A DNA stretch of 64,000 nt, from the NCBI GenBank assembly GCA_038503075.1, contig JBCAML010000003.1, forward strand, positions 620,001-684,000, given 5' to 3'. The stretch comes from Gyromitra esculenta (taxonomy: Eukaryota > Ascomycota > Pezizomycetes > Pezizales > Discinaceae). Of the stretch, positions 1 through 12,488 are shown piece after piece. Both the position numbers and the translations under genes were made by a program. Each line of letters starts with the position of its first letter. The stretch's first letter is position 1. The notes under the pieces are model-generated. The model saw nothing but the letters and a program-made list of their open reading frames with translations, was not told where the DNA came from and did no database searches.

Positions 1-683
1 AGAATCGCTTTAGACGATTGGTTTAATTGGATTGTGGTTTGAAATTGGGCGAGGGGTATTGCTCGTTAGAGTGTAAACTGATCTGGGTAGTCGTGATATC
101 GCGATCTGTGCCATCATAGAAGCAGCATTGGTAGTTCCATGTAGTTCGTCTTATAGAAGTTTCCTAGAAATCATCCTAGCTTTGCACTCATTCTACAAAC
201 TGGGCCACTAAAAGCTTCTGTATGCTATTCGCGTTTATTCTAGCGCAGGTTCGGGTCATTCAAAGCACCCGCTGCATGTTCGTGGCATATAGCAGAGGTA
301 TTCCAGAGAAAGCTCTTCTCTGTGGGAGTATTGGAGCTCTAGCCTGGAGCAGATATCCCCGACCTTGGTCTGCACCGTGAGTTACAGAAGTGAAATCAAG
401 ACGACTCCAATCTGGCGCTTCTCCAAATTCCACTTCCCCACACTCACATCGGGGCTGACGGACAGATTTTATTTCGGGATCGACTGCGGCAGCGTGGCGG
501 ACGCCAAGCCACCAAACACAGGCGGCGGTCTCAGCTTACGGCGATGAGTCTCAGCCCCTAGGACCCCTCACAGACCCTACGCCTTCTTCCTTTTAACTGC
601 CCCCTCTCCCTTCCCTCTCCATTCTCCTAACCAAACCCCCTCCACAGCTCCCAGACCCCACAGAAACCTACATACACTCCACA
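1..683. other. Intergenic / SEC9 upstream region
   Basis: No convincing coding region. The last 120 bases before the SEC9 start are C/T-rich, typical of a fungal 5' UTR or core promoter. Short open frames here start from non-ATG codons and look like nothing known. Confidence 0.5.
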
Positions 684-1940
684 ATGGGCCTCTTCAGCAA
701 GAAATCAAAGGACGCTGGCTCCGAAGACCCTAACCGGAATGCCCTTTTCGGCAACCGCGGTACTTCACCTGCTCCCTCCCAAGCTCCTTCTATCGCCCCG
801 TCTACAAGCAGCGGCTACTCTTCTGCTCCTTCCTACACCTCGCAAACTAGCGGCAACCCGTACGGATCTCGCAATAACGCTCCCTCTGGTGGTGGTGGTG
901 GTGGCTATGGCGGCTACAATGCCCCAGCTGCACCACCCTCAGGAGGACGAGGGGGATATGGTGGCTACGGTGGTTACGACTCCCCTGATCCGAACCGTGA
1001 TCAGCTCTTCGGTGGTGCTGGCCAACGTCAGCAGCAGCACCCGGAGAAACCGAACCAGGCGGGCGGATACGGCGGATACGGACAGCAGCAGCAACAGCCC
1101 GGTGGATACGGTCAGTCGAGCTCTGGTGGCTACGGTCAGAGCTCGGGGGGCTATAATCCAGATCGGCAACTCACAGCCGAGGAGGAGGAGGAGGAAGATG
1201 TCGAGGCTGTGAAGCAGCAGATCCGCTTCACGAAGCAGGAGTCTGTCGCTTCGACACGCAATGCTCTTCGTGTTGCTGCACAGGCGGAGGAGACCGGACG
1301 GAGCACCCTCACCCGTCTCGGGGCTCAAGGCGAACGTCTCCATAATACGGAAAAGAACCTCGATGTCGCTAGCAACCATAATCGTATCGCAGAACAGAAG
1401 GCGAGAGAGCTCAAGACGCTGAATGGAAGCATGTTTGCTATCCATATGAAGAACCCGTTGGCGTCCAAGGCGCGTGCACAGGAGGAAGAACGACGCATTC
1501 TGGAGCGCCACCAGTCTGATCGCGAAGAACGAGATAAGACTAGAGAGTTTGGATTTCAGAGTAAGAACCACGTTGGAAACGCTTTGAGGGGCGGTGCCGG
1601 CGGGTATGGTGCCCCGTCGGGTAAGATGAGTCTGGCGGAGAGGAGCAAGTATCAATTCGAGGGCGATGACAGCGACGACGAGAAGGAGAAAGAGATTGAA
1701 AACAATTTGGATGCATTGGGTGCCGTCACTGGGAGGTTGAGGAATTTGGCTATGGCTACCAGCGAGGAAGTGGATAGACAGAACGTCCAGATCGATAAGA
1801 TCATGAAGAAGGTAAGCTTCCAGTTTCTCCCCCTTGCTCATTTTTTATTATTACTTGATTCTAATAAAACCCCCCCACAGAGCGATCGTGTCGACGATCA
1901 AATCGCGGTCACGCATAACAGGATCAAGAATATCCATTAA
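684..1940 (+). CDS. sec9: SNAP-25-type t-SNARE (Sec9-like)
   Basis: Plasma-membrane Qbc-SNARE for exocytosis; it would pair with an Sso-type syntaxin and a Snc-type synaptobrevin. Two exons, 684-1811 and 1881-1940, give 395 residues. Residues 1-165 are low complexity, rich in Gly, Tyr, Gln and Ser, with a repeated DPNRxxLFG motif at about 15-23 and 102-110. Residues about 170-245 form the first SNARE helix (zero-layer Gln near 215) and 337-395 the second (Gln near 366). No transmembrane segment, and no cysteine cluster for palmitoylation, as expected for fungal Sec9. The intron (1812-1880, 69 nt) interrupts the second SNARE helix after residue 376, is a multiple of three and contains no in-frame stop. 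Seen: motifs and splice sites. Family: SNAP-25/Sec9. The start ATG is the first in frame, after a pyrimidine-rich leader. Confidence 0.93.
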   Translation: MGLFSKKSKDAGSEDPNRNALFGNRGTSPAPSQAPSIAPSTSSGYSSAPSYTSQTSGNPYGSRNNAPSGGGGGGYGGYNAPAAPPSGGRGGYGGYGGYDSPDPNRDQLFGGAGQRQQQHPEKPNQAGGYGGYGQQQQQPGGYGQSSSGGYGQSSGGYNPDRQLTAEEEEEEDVEAVKQQIRFTKQESVASTRNALRVAAQAEETGRSTLTRLGAQGERLHNTEKNLDVASNHNRIAEQKARELKTLNGSMFAIHMKNPLASKARAQEEERRILERHQSDREERDKTREFGFQSKNHVGNALRGGAGGYGAPSGKMSLAERSKYQFEGDDSDDEKEKEIENNLDALGAVTGRLRNLAMATSEEVDRQNVQIDKIMKKVSFQFLPLAHFLLLLDSNKTPPQSDRVDDQIAVTHNRIKNIH

Positions 1941-2889
1941 ATGCACTCTACCTCTGTATTGTAATAAGTCAGCCTTTTCACCTTGGCTTGATTTTGTGCA
2001 AGGCGTTTGGTGCTGTGCTTTGATATGATATGATGATAGAGAACTTTTTTTTTTTTGCATAGTTACGCTTTCTAGTGTGGTTTTTTTTTTATGGGTTACG
2101 CTTTTTATTATTATTTTATACGAGCGAGGTATGATTGAAAAAAATTTAAGGGGGGTTGTTTTTACTTTTCATAAAATATCACTCGGCTCGTTATGAGACT
2201 GGGAGTTTTTTTCCAAAAAAACCCCCCTTTCTGTGCTGTGTGTGCGTTTGTGTGATTCGTATGATTCGTGGAGTAGATCATTTTGGTGTGAACTGTTGAT
2301 TATGTTCGTAGTAACTATTTAATGGCATTTTTCTCTGGATTGGCTGCTGTATCTGGTCGTACAACTTGTTGATCTTTCTTAGTGCGAGAAGCGAACGTTA
2401 ACGGTAAATTTCTGAATGCCCGAAAGCCTCATCTGTAGTCTGATTTCCTAAGTTGGTGAGTGTAGCTGGTAAATTTATAAGCTTGGGCATGTCCAACTTA
2501 AGCTACGAAGGGACTCTCTTATGTGCAACATCTTCATTTCCTATATCGAAAAGGTGTTATAGAATAACATTCTTACACTATTTTTTACGGTTGGTGAAGA
2601 TAGCTTTGTCAATCTTTAGCTCAGAGATTGGGGGACCTGCGGTTGTGGTGGTTGATGGGTCCCGTCGTTCTTTTCACTGTTCTTTTGGGGATTGCAAGAT
2701 CATCGTAAACTCTCTACGGGGAGTATCTCTAAGGATAGCAATGGTTTTGATAGATTTGTAAATGCCAAATTATTATCTCTAACAAAAACTGATGCGTCGT
2801 AGGCTCGTAAATTTGGTATACACCATTGAAATAAAATGCTGAGAGGAAAAAAAAAAAAACCAGACCAGAACCAATTTAAAGCTAGCCAA
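1941..2889. other. Convergent 3' intergenic region
   Basis: T-rich tails and AT-rich DNA between the convergent SEC9 and VPS33 genes. Poly-T runs at 2045-2056 and 2081-2090 and a poly-A run at 2849-2860 could belong to the two 3' UTRs. I see no gene. Confidence 0.5.
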
Positions 2890-5482
2890 TTATGCCATCG
2901 CCGCCCGCATCATCTTATTACCATTAATAATAGCAGTAGTACCGATGAGAATTTGTCGCCGACCTACATCTCTCATTAGTGCCTTAAATTGATATATAGA
3001 AAATCTTGGGTAAAAAAAAAAAAGAAATTAACATACCTTCCTCACGCTTCCCAATAAACCTCAAAGCCGCAATCTCCGTAAAAGTACACCCCCCAACGAA
3101 GAATACAACAGTGACTTTCTTCTCGTTCTGCCCATTCAATATATTCCTCGCCCGAACAGCTTTATCCTCCCCTCTCTGGAACTCATCAAATGTTTTCCCC
3201 TTGATACTCTTCAGTACGTCTTCAAACCCCCTCCACCCAGTTGTCCCAGCATTCACACCTGCGTTCAGTCCGTCTTCGCCTCTACGACCTTTTGCGGTGA
3301 CTGTCATGAGAGGTTTTTGAATAATGCATTGAACTAAGCGGATGCTTAAGGGAGCGTAGCCCGAGTATACATAGGCGATATCATCGGGGCTGTGCTCGTT
3401 TACTTCGTCTACGATCAATTTTAACACCTTTCGGAGATTTGTATAGTTTGTTCTCGCAACACTAGATGCAACGATAGCGGTGCGCGACTGAAGAAGCTGT
3501 AGCTTTTCAAGAGCATCAAGAGTGAGCACGTGATGATATCCGTAGGCTTGAAGAATCTCCCGTTTGAAGTTCTCGAGGTCTTTGGGTTTCAACCCTTGTC
3601 CAACAAGTGATTCGATACAAATTAGCCGAAAGACCGCCTCGACAGGAGCATTGCGCGCGATAAGTTCTTCTATCGCGTCGTGTTGGCTAGATGGGTCTAA
3701 GCCTGCTGCAAGATCTGCGATCCATTCCAAGCGGTTAGAATCTGCTCTTAAATTCCCCTATTCCCAATTGAAGTAGAGTCTCAACCGTCAGACTTTAGGT
3801 TAAGAATTTGCCCCAGTTAGGAATAAGTTCGTGTACAATATGGGTAGCCTACTTTGCTGCACTTCTAGAATCTTGTTGAAGATGTCCGAGCGAGTGTGTT
3901 TCATTATCTCTTCTGCTAGTCCGGTGTGTAGTCGCAATGATTGGTGTTCCTGTTGCAGACCACCAAGTTTGCTCACAAACTCACGAATCTCGGAAACTGT
4001 CTTTGCTTGATGGCGACCTTCGTAGTCATCGTTTAACCTCCGTGCCACTTTATTGAGCAAATTTCCTACGATTGCAAAATTTGTATCTCGGAGGTTTTCG
4101 AATAGTTTATCTTCAGAACTCAAGACAACTGGTCTCTTCTGCTTCTGAGATGACGCTGGAGCTGCTGCTGACGATGACGATGACTGGGCGCTCCCCTGCT
4201 GTTGCGGAGGGCCCACAAGAGCGGCGTCTAGCTCTATCTTTGCTATTACCACCGCTCCATCAGCAATTTGGTCGCTTAATAGTCGTAATCTCAGAACTAA
4301 AACTCACAATTGTGGATTCCAATAGTTTCATCAATCAAGCCTTCGTAGGTAAGCTGTGTTAGTAATGGAGTCACCATATCGGACTCTCTGTCCACCACTA
4401 TTAGTTCGCTAAGGATACTGCTCGGGGTTAATGCAAAGAGGTTCGAGTCGGATGCATCCTCCTCGCTCCGCATACGAATGAGAGCATCGGCAAGACGCCG
4501 TGCACAATCGCCTTTGCCTATTATGCGCGGGAACAAGCCATAGCGACGTTGGATGCCCATGAGCGCACGGGCCGAGTAAAAAATGGATGTATAATCTTTA
4601 CGCTGAATAAATACATCAGAAATTTGATGTTTCTCAGAAAAAATCGGGAGAAACATACGAGGTATAGTTCTTCAAAAGAATCCTCGAGTTCTAGGGAAAG
4701 GAGATCTGGTTCTAGCATGAGGAAATGTAGCGGAAATTCGCCGATTGTTATATCTCCCAAAACACCCTCATCCTCAAGAATTTTCTCGCATACTAGCGTC
4801 CGCCGGGGTACAAAAAGAATCGTGTATTCGAAATCTTGACCTGGAATCTTGGAGTTCTTTTTAACAAGTTCTAAGTGGATAGAAATATGTCAGCTTTCTT
4901 TTTATACACTACTGTCAACAAATAGATATTCCAACAATAACGATTTATGCTTTTGAGAGAGCTGGGTTTATGTCCATATTGGGTTCAAGACTGGCCATGC
5001 CGAGTAAGAGTTAAAGCTCTGCATAGCCTACTTTTGGCCCGTGCTGCAATAGTGCTAAGTTTCAATTGAAAACTTGGAAGGAGCCACACACCTGCTATTG
5101 CAAATGCGTTCTTGACATTGCACCGTACCAAAAAAACTATATTCTTTTGCGCAGCGTCGGCCACACCATCCTCCAACCAGAATATCTTGTCGACGCCATG
5201 TTCCTAAATCAATCTCAAATTACCATCACATCCCTTTTTTTAGAATAACTTGTAAGATTAAGTGAACGCACTTGTAGGGCTGAAAACTTTAAGAATAAAC
5301 CAAGAGGACCGCTGAGTGTTTTGTCGAGAACCAGAACTTTCTTCCCCCGGACCTGGTGGACAAAGTCAGCAGTAGCAATGCGGAAGAAGCAGAGGCGAAC
5401 TCACACCCAGAAGGAGATCAAAAAAGTCCTTCTGAGCTGCAGCCTTGATATGACTTGTATCGATGCCGGAAGGAGGAGCCAT
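2890..5482 (-). CDS. vps33: Vps33-like Sec1/Munc18 protein
   Basis: SM-family subunit of the class C core (HOPS and CORVET tethers), which templates SNARE assembly at the vacuole and endosome. The first exon (5482-5405) begins MAPPSGIDTSHIKAAAQKDF. Exon 2 (5352-5272) carries VRGKKVLVLDKTLSGPLG and exon 3 starts at 5203 with EHGVDKIFWLEDGVAD, the characteristic Vps33 N-terminus. Central exons contain ELIVVDRESDMVTPLLTQLTYEGLIDE, typed here only as its positions around 4330-4430. The last exon, after an intron near 2960-3047, reads RRQILIGTTAIINGNKMM and ends with TAA at 2892-2890; this matches the Sec1-fold C-terminus. There are several more short introns whose exact edges I did not all fix. 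The start codon lies 190 bp from the divergent RINT1 start. Confidence 0.92.
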
Positions 5483-5672
5483 TATCGCTCTTACAGCTGA
5501 TCCGTCGTTGTTGACGAGCAGCGCCTGGGGAGGTTGTTGTCAGGGCTGCGGGTGACGTATCTAATCTGATCTTAGCCCCAATCTTATCGATCTAAATTGA
5601 GAACAGCAAAGCACCCGTGACCTTTAAACAACCGACAACAGAACAACAGTCCCCCAAGCTATTCACCGAACA
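5483..5672. promoter_or_regulatory. Shared divergent promoter VPS33/RINT1
   Basis: 190 bp separate the start codons of two divergently transcribed trafficking genes, so both promoters and both 5' UTRs must lie here. I see no clear TATA box. Divergent regulation is inferred from spacing only. Confidence 0.55.
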
Positions 5673-8395
5673 ATGGCCGCCGTACTCGACGGAATTCAAA
5701 AAGACTCCCGGGACAAAGACTCCCGTATAGAAGATTACCTTAATGATAAGTTTCAAACTTTAGGCGACCTTGACAACCTCGACGCGCTTCTCACTACCGC
5801 CCAAACACAACAATCACTCCTCCGGGACCAGGTACGTCATCATAGCCCTAGAGCAAAAGTACTGGACTAATAAGATATGCGCATAGCTTCGAGAAGCAGA
5901 AACGAGAGCTGTTAAAGCTCGTGCGGCTGCTAAGGAACACTCAGACAGCGTTCTGATACAAGCACAGCTATTCCAACAAGAACAAGAGGATATCGACCGC
6001 CGCCTAAGAGCCACCACTGCCTCCGAAACGGCCCAAGATGCTGCGCGGGATTTTGAAGCTAGTATGGAAAAGTTGCGAAAGTTGGACGTGGCAAAGGGAT
6101 ATATATCTTTGATTACTGAGGTCAATGAGCTTTCCGAACACGCCAGGAAACAAATCCAAAGTGACCCTAAGGCTGCATTAATCCCATACAATAAGCTACA
6201 GCACCTGTCAAAGTCTCTCAAAGTTCGTCACGAAGCATCCGAAAGCGCTGCGGTACACTTGGTCGATTTTGTTGAGAAGACCACGAACACTCTCTGGGAT
6301 GAGATGAAGGATAAACTTGCAGGGGAATTCCAGGATGTGTTAGGAAAGATGGGCTGGCCGACACCTACAGCAGATATAAATAAATTTCCAGAGTTCCATA
6401 AAAGCTTTGAGAAATTACTGATCCTACAGGAACCGTACGTTGCTATTGCGTCTTTTATACACGTGTCTATATAGACTTACCGAAATCTAGTGAGATTGAG
6501 TCTGGGTTGAAGGATAAACCTTTGTTACCCCTTGAAGTTCTAGTAAAACCATTAGAACTAAGGTTTAGATATCATTTCGAGGGCGATAAGCAAACTAATC
6601 GTATTGATAAGGTAAGATATTCCACAGTTTAATTCCTATTATGGTCCAAGGATACTGAAATGTCCATTTGACAGCCCGAATGGTTTCTTTCACAATTAGT
6701 AACCCTAATAACCACTTATACTCCCTTTCTTTCTTCCTCCATCCAACCTCTTTTATCCATCTCTGAAAACCCACGCATCTCTTCCCGCGATGCCGTTAAT
6801 GAATTCATCACAGCACTTCTACCAATTCTTCGGCGTAAAATTCATAATCTACTTCCACAGATCCTGGGTCAAGCGCAGCTACTAAGCCATTTTATTCACG
6901 AGATGATCAAATTTGACGCTGTGCTCAGGGATGAGTTTTCATACGTTCCTTACGGGGAGAGGGGTTGGAAGGGTGTCACACATGAAGTCCTCACACTAGA
7001 GAATGGGTTTACTGGATGGATAAAGGTAGAAAAGGAATGTAAGCTTTGGTTTCCCTCAGATATTGAATTTTTGTCTATATTAATTACAATGCTTAACATC
7101 CAACTAGTCGCTCTATCAAGATATCATAACATCCTCAGTGCCGACGATGCTTGGGTTATCGACTATGACAGCGCTGACCCAAATGACACAAAACCGACAA
7201 AATCTGCAATCAGACTGAAAGACCTCCTAGAAACTATCACTGATCGATATCGCCCCTTAACTTCTTTTAGCCAACGCCTCCGCTTTTTGATAGACATCCA
7301 GATTTCTATTCTGGACCAGTATCACGACAGACTTCAATCCAGTGTTGAGGCCTTTAAGATGCTTTCGTCCTCAATTGCCAGAGCTGTTCAGGGAACTAGT
7401 AAAGAAGAGCTTCAATCTCTCTCTGGTATCAACGGGCTGGAAAGACTATGCAAGGTCTATGGTAGTGCTATGTTTCTCGAGAACTGCATGCGGGATTGGG
7501 GCGAAGATATTGTAAGTTCAGAAAAATGCTTGAAATCTCCCTTACGAATTTAAACCGTATCTAACCTTCTGGTAGTTTTTTCTAGAGCTTTGGGAGGAAC
7601 TGCAGACTCGCGCACAGAAGACACCGCAAAGTAATTCGAATAAATCTTTAACTGGTACCATGAATCTAGCAGAGGTGGCCAGCGTCACGAGTAGCGCAGT
7701 TGTCTCTGGAGATGATGATGGCGCATTGTTTGATGAGACTGCGGGGGCGTATAAGCTCCTTCGTACTAAAGCGGAAGAAATGATTGCGGAATTAGTGGTC
7801 GGAAACATGAAAGATGAGTTGAGAGCTTACTCGAGAATGTTCAGTCCCTTTTCTAAACTATATATATTTTCGCTTACACTAACTGTCAAAAAATAGAACT
7901 CTTTGGTCGTCCATTGATATGGATAGATCCGACTCTACTATCTCACCTGAAATCATTCCAGCCGTAGCAACACTCAACACTTTTCTCGCATTCCTCTCGA
8001 AAACTGTTGCAATAGCAGTTTTCAGGAGAATTTTTCGCCAGCTTGGGGCAGGAATACAGAGTTGGATGTGGGATTATGTAATCACTCGGTACCAGTTTTC
8101 ATCTGCAGGTGGTAAGCAATTCGCAAGTGATGTGCTTGAAATTTGGAATATTTGTTCTAGATACGTTGAGGATCCGGCCGCGTCGATGAGGAAGCTGAAG
8201 GATGCTTGTGTATTACTTACGTTGCCAACACGTACGGACGAGACAGAATCGACGCCAGCTTTAAGGGAGGTGGTTCAAGCCGTGTTTGAGGATAATGATA
8301 AGGCGAGAGCGGTCTTGGCGAGGTTGGAATTGACGAGTATCTCGGTTAGCGATGCTAGAGCTGTGTTGCAAAAGAGGGTTGAAGCCTGGGCTTAG
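5673..8395 (+). CDS. RINT-1/TIP-1 family Golgi-ER tether
   Basis: Homologue of yeast Tip20 and animal RINT1, a subunit of the Dsl1/NRZ complex that tethers retrograde COPI vesicles at the ER. Seven exons join in frame: 5673-5831, 5887-6434, 6491-6611, 6675-7038, 7108-7511, 7576-7838 and 7897-8395, giving 785 residues, the usual size. The N-terminal 130 residues are predicted coiled coil (many Glu, Arg, Leu, Gln). The middle and C-terminal helical rod contains family-typical stretches such as LSRYHNILSADDAW, LRFLIDIQISILDQYHDRL and FLELWEEL. The intron at 7839-7896 has a non-standard GTTCAG donor but a good CTAAC branch site. Introns are 55-70 nt. Family assignment comes from overall pattern; the Tip20 name is by analogy. 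Confidence 0.87.
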
Positions 8396-8998
8396 TTTTT
8401 AAACTTTGCCATTGAATGTTACATGTATTTAGACTTGCTTGGATAAGCAGGAGCATTATTTACATAATACATAAAATTTCTTGTCTATTAACAAACTCCG
8501 AATGTACATATGTAGTTGTCTCATACTACATATCCGGCGTCTGACATTCATTCCTACAAACATGTATGTAGGGTGTGCATAATACAAGTCAGTAAGTACC
8601 TGGCCTACAAGATCTACAAATAGGGAATAGGTTGGCTATGCTGCAATCTAGCGGAAGTAATAGTGCTTCAAACTCAGAATTGCAATATCACCTATATTAC
8701 TTCTCCTTCTAAGCGAGTGACGATCTATGATTATTTTTGATCTTCCTTCTAATGATAGTTGACCGTAGTCAGTTTAAACCCTAACCTCAAACTCGATAGT
8801 AATGTGCCTGAAAATGATGTCATTAGCACGTGTCAAGGATCTATGATAGGTGGTAAAAAAAAAATTGTGGGGTGGAAGCTTAGCTTTTTTCGACTTTAAA
8901 ATTTAATGTGTCTTGGCATGCCTTGGCGTTGAACGGTGTGCTTTAAATGTTTGCACCAAACCTCTGAAAAACATCAATTATCCGCCACCAAGGTTGTC
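8396..8998. other. Intergenic region RINT1-TAF1
   Basis: AT-rich 3' flank of RINT1 and promoter of TAF1. It contains one TACATGTA octamer (8420-8427) and a related AACATGTATG near 8560. No gene seen. Confidence 0.5.
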
Positions 8999-11900
8999 AT
9001 GGCCATTAGCATCATGTCTTACCAAAACCCAATTTCCGGCGAATCTGACTTGGAACAGGATGACATTCTCATCAGCAAAATATTGAATGGAGCAGAGGAA
9101 GGGGAACCGTTGGATTTCGATAACATTGGCGATACTGTTGGAAAAGTCGATGGCGCGGTGGATTACGAAAACATATCCGACGATGGCTCACTCCCGGACG
9201 AAGAGTTTCCGAGCGGTTCAGGTGATATTGGTGGAGTCAATGGAAACAGTGGGGAAGATTTATTGGATTTCATGAATGAAGACAAAGAGAGAGCCAGAGC
9301 TACTTCAGATGACGGCTTAGAAGATTTATTTGGAGATTCGGAGCTCATGGGTGACGAAATGGAGCATGAAACTGGAGCTTTAAACATTGAGTTTTCTTTG
9401 GAGGATTTACATAATGGTGTCTCATCATCGATTCAAGCTACGGCAGAAGAGATGCTTGTTTCTCCAGATAGCGCTTCCTTTACGGGTTTAGATATGGAGA
9501 TACTAAATCAAGCTCCCCCGAAACAGCCCACAAAACAGGAACTCGTTAAGCAATACTTTCCCGATTTCTCACCACATAGAATTCTATCGTTTATCTCATT
9601 ATTCAAGCCAAAGCATACAACACTTTCCGCCCCACAATTCGCCGCACCAAAGGTTTGCGTCTCGACAAGGAAACTTGAAATGGCTGTGGATGATCGAGCT
9701 TATTTTCTCAGACCCCTCGTTGAAGTCTCACGGGAGGATAGAAGAATCATCACAATCCCTCAAGAGGTCGAGGGCATGGACGTAGATGCAAAAGAGGATA
9801 TAGAGAATTCCTCACAAGATATGTTTTTTGAGAGGGATCTCGTACTTGCCTGTGAGGATTGGGATAGCAAAGTGGAAGCAATGATGACAACCCCAATAGC
9901 CTCGCCAAGCCAGAAGCGGGCCCATGAATTAGAAACCGAGGATGGTTCCTATGATTCTCCTGCACAAAAGGTGAGTTTCTGTGCATATGATTTTTTGTAG
10001 TTTTTCCCAACTAAGTTCACGTATGTACAGCGTATGAAATACATAAATAATTTTATCGATAGTCTCCCAGATTCATGGTTAGATGACGAAGGTATCTATA
10101 ATGGTGACTTGACATCCACAAGTGCCAAAGTCATACTTGATCTCAACGATCCCTATCTTTTAGTTGACATCCGTCAACCTAATCAAGTTTTGCCTTCTCG
10201 TCGAATTGGCGGCGAGTTTAAGCGCCGTGCCAACAAGAATCTCACCCAGAGATACAACATTAGTAATGATGAGGCATATGATCTGATGAAGAAGGGGGTT
10301 TCTCAAAATCAAGTACGGGGCACCATCGGCCACTTGGAGATTGAACATAGTATGCCAGCTTTAAGGCATCAGTTCCCATACGTGAGTATCTTACCATGTG
10401 CTTGAATATTACTTCTTAGATACTAAATTGATCCAGTACAAAGAGAGGCTGTCAGTCAAGGAATCCAGAGAGTATCACCGACGCCCTATGGTATTCCAAA
10501 TTAATCAAGAACTTCGGTTTTTCAAGGTCGAGCGCCGGAAAGGGAAGACGTATCGTAAAATGCCAGTCCATACCGTCCTCAAAACGACCAAAGATCTCTC
10601 ACTCAGAGACGATATTCCTTTTGTTCTATTGGAACATTCCGAAGAGTATCCCACTGTTCTATCCAACTTCGGTATGGGTAGTCGAATCATCAACTACTAC
10701 CGTCGTAAAGGCCCCGATGACAATTCACGCCCTAAACGCGATATCGGTGAAACTCAGATACTTTTAAGCCAGGATAGATCGCCTTTTTGGAATTTCGGGA
10801 CTGTTGATCCTGGAGAAACTGTACCCACGCTCTACAATGGCATGATCCGTGCACCTATCTTCGAGCAGCCTGTAAAACCGACAGATTTCCTAGTTGTCAG
10901 AAATCAGAATATTAGAGAAAGCCATTACTTCTTGAGAAATATCAAGCACATGTTTGTGGTTGGTCAACATTTACCGGTAACAGAGGTTCCAGGACCACAC
11001 TCCAGGAGAACTACCACTGCTGCAAGGAATAGGCTTAAGATGATCTGCTATCGTATTCTTAGTCACAAGAAAGACAATACTATGACTCCAAAAGAGATCG
11101 GCCCTCACTATCCCGAGAGTACTGAATTACAGAATCGGCAGAGAGTAAAAGATGTCCTGGAGCGCGTCGGCAATGGTCTTTGGAAAATAAGATCAGGAGA
11201 AAATTATCATAACGAGGCTGCCATTAGAAACATGATAAAGCCAGAAGAACTCTGCCTTCTTGAAGCAACGCAGGTGGGGGTTAGGAGCCTAGCAGATGCA
11301 GGATATGCTAAGTCTCTCGACAAAGACGAGGAATATGAGAAAGATGCAAAGAGCCATGAACAACGATTAAGCCCTTGGATGACAACGAGAAACTTCATTG
11401 AGGCGACCCAAGGGAAAGCTATGCTTCAGCTTCACGGGGAAGGCGACCCAACGGGTCGCGGTGAAGCGTTAAGCTTTATTAAGACAACTATGAAAGGTGG
11501 GTTCAGAGCTATTGGGGAGAGCGTCAATGCCAATATGGACAAGGAGCGCCTAAAAGAACTTGGGGGTCATCAATACAATGTAGCACGCCAACAGAGAGAA
11601 TATGCAGAGGCAATAGCCCGCATCTGGAAAGCACAAAAGAGTAGTCTTAGTCTTACGGAACCGCCGGAATTAGAGATTGAAGATGCGCAACGGGATGAAC
11701 ATGAGGAAGATCTGATTGAAGAAGGCAGATCAGTGCTTGACGACGACACGACTAGCCAGTTCACGAGATTCAGTGCAGCAAATCAAGGGACTAAAGTTTT
11801 GAAGATTACGAGGGAAACTACGAATGCATGGGGAGAGGTGGAGCGCGTAGAGGAGATCATTACAGATCCAAAAGTCATCAGGATGTATATACGAAGACGG

Positions 11901-12488
11901 AGGGAGACCAATGCTGAACAAACTAGGTACGTAATGATAGTAACGCTGGTTAAAAAAATTCTCAGGGTGCTGAAATTCTTTAGGGTCGAGCAAATTGTCC
12001 CTACAGGTAACAACCAAGAAGATGAAATCAATAAGCAGAGGTTTGTTTCCATGCTCCGTAATTTGATTAAGGTATAGCTAAAAAATAATCCACAGGCTTC
12101 GTGATGAGCTTGCTCGTCTTCAGCGAAATAAAGAACGCCGTGAGCTTCGCGAACGGCAGGCGAAAAGAAATAACTCCGACGTTCCAATCGGGAATTCTAT
12201 GTCACCAAATTGCATATCCCCTGAAGCTACACCTGGATTAAAGAAGGTGGCTTCGGGAAAAGGAACTACTAATAGGAAATGCGCCAATTGCGGACAAGCT
12301 GGGCACATTCGTGAGTATTGCCTCTCAAATCTCTGAACTGCGGTGGCTTATTACCACGGCGCGCAGGCACCAATAGGAAAATGTGTCCAAAACTTAATGG
12401 AAGCTGGGAGCGACTGGGAATGAGTCCACCTCCAATGGACTCAGACCAGCAACGGTCTACGTCTGTTTCGACACCTATAAGCTCTTGA
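8999..12488 (+). CDS. taf1: TFIID subunit 1 (TAF1)
   Basis: Largest TFIID subunit, a scaffold that binds TBP, TAF7 and promoter DNA. Six exons join in frame: 8999-9970, 10031-10381, 10437-11926, 11984-12040, 12096-12310 and 12367-12488, giving 1068 residues. The N-terminus is acidic (TAND-like, residues about 15-130). The central TAF1 core (DUF3591) spans roughly residues 400-860, with family-typical NIKHMFVVGQHLPVTEVP and GAEYVF-type surroundings. A zinc knuckle near the C-terminus has C1019-x2-C1022-x4-H1027-x7-C1035 and is split by the last intron. The protein stops 33 residues later, so there is no bromodomain; fungal TAF1 proteins lack it and Bdf1-type proteins supply it. The start at 8999 is the only in-frame ATG before the conserved region. 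Confidence 0.93.
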
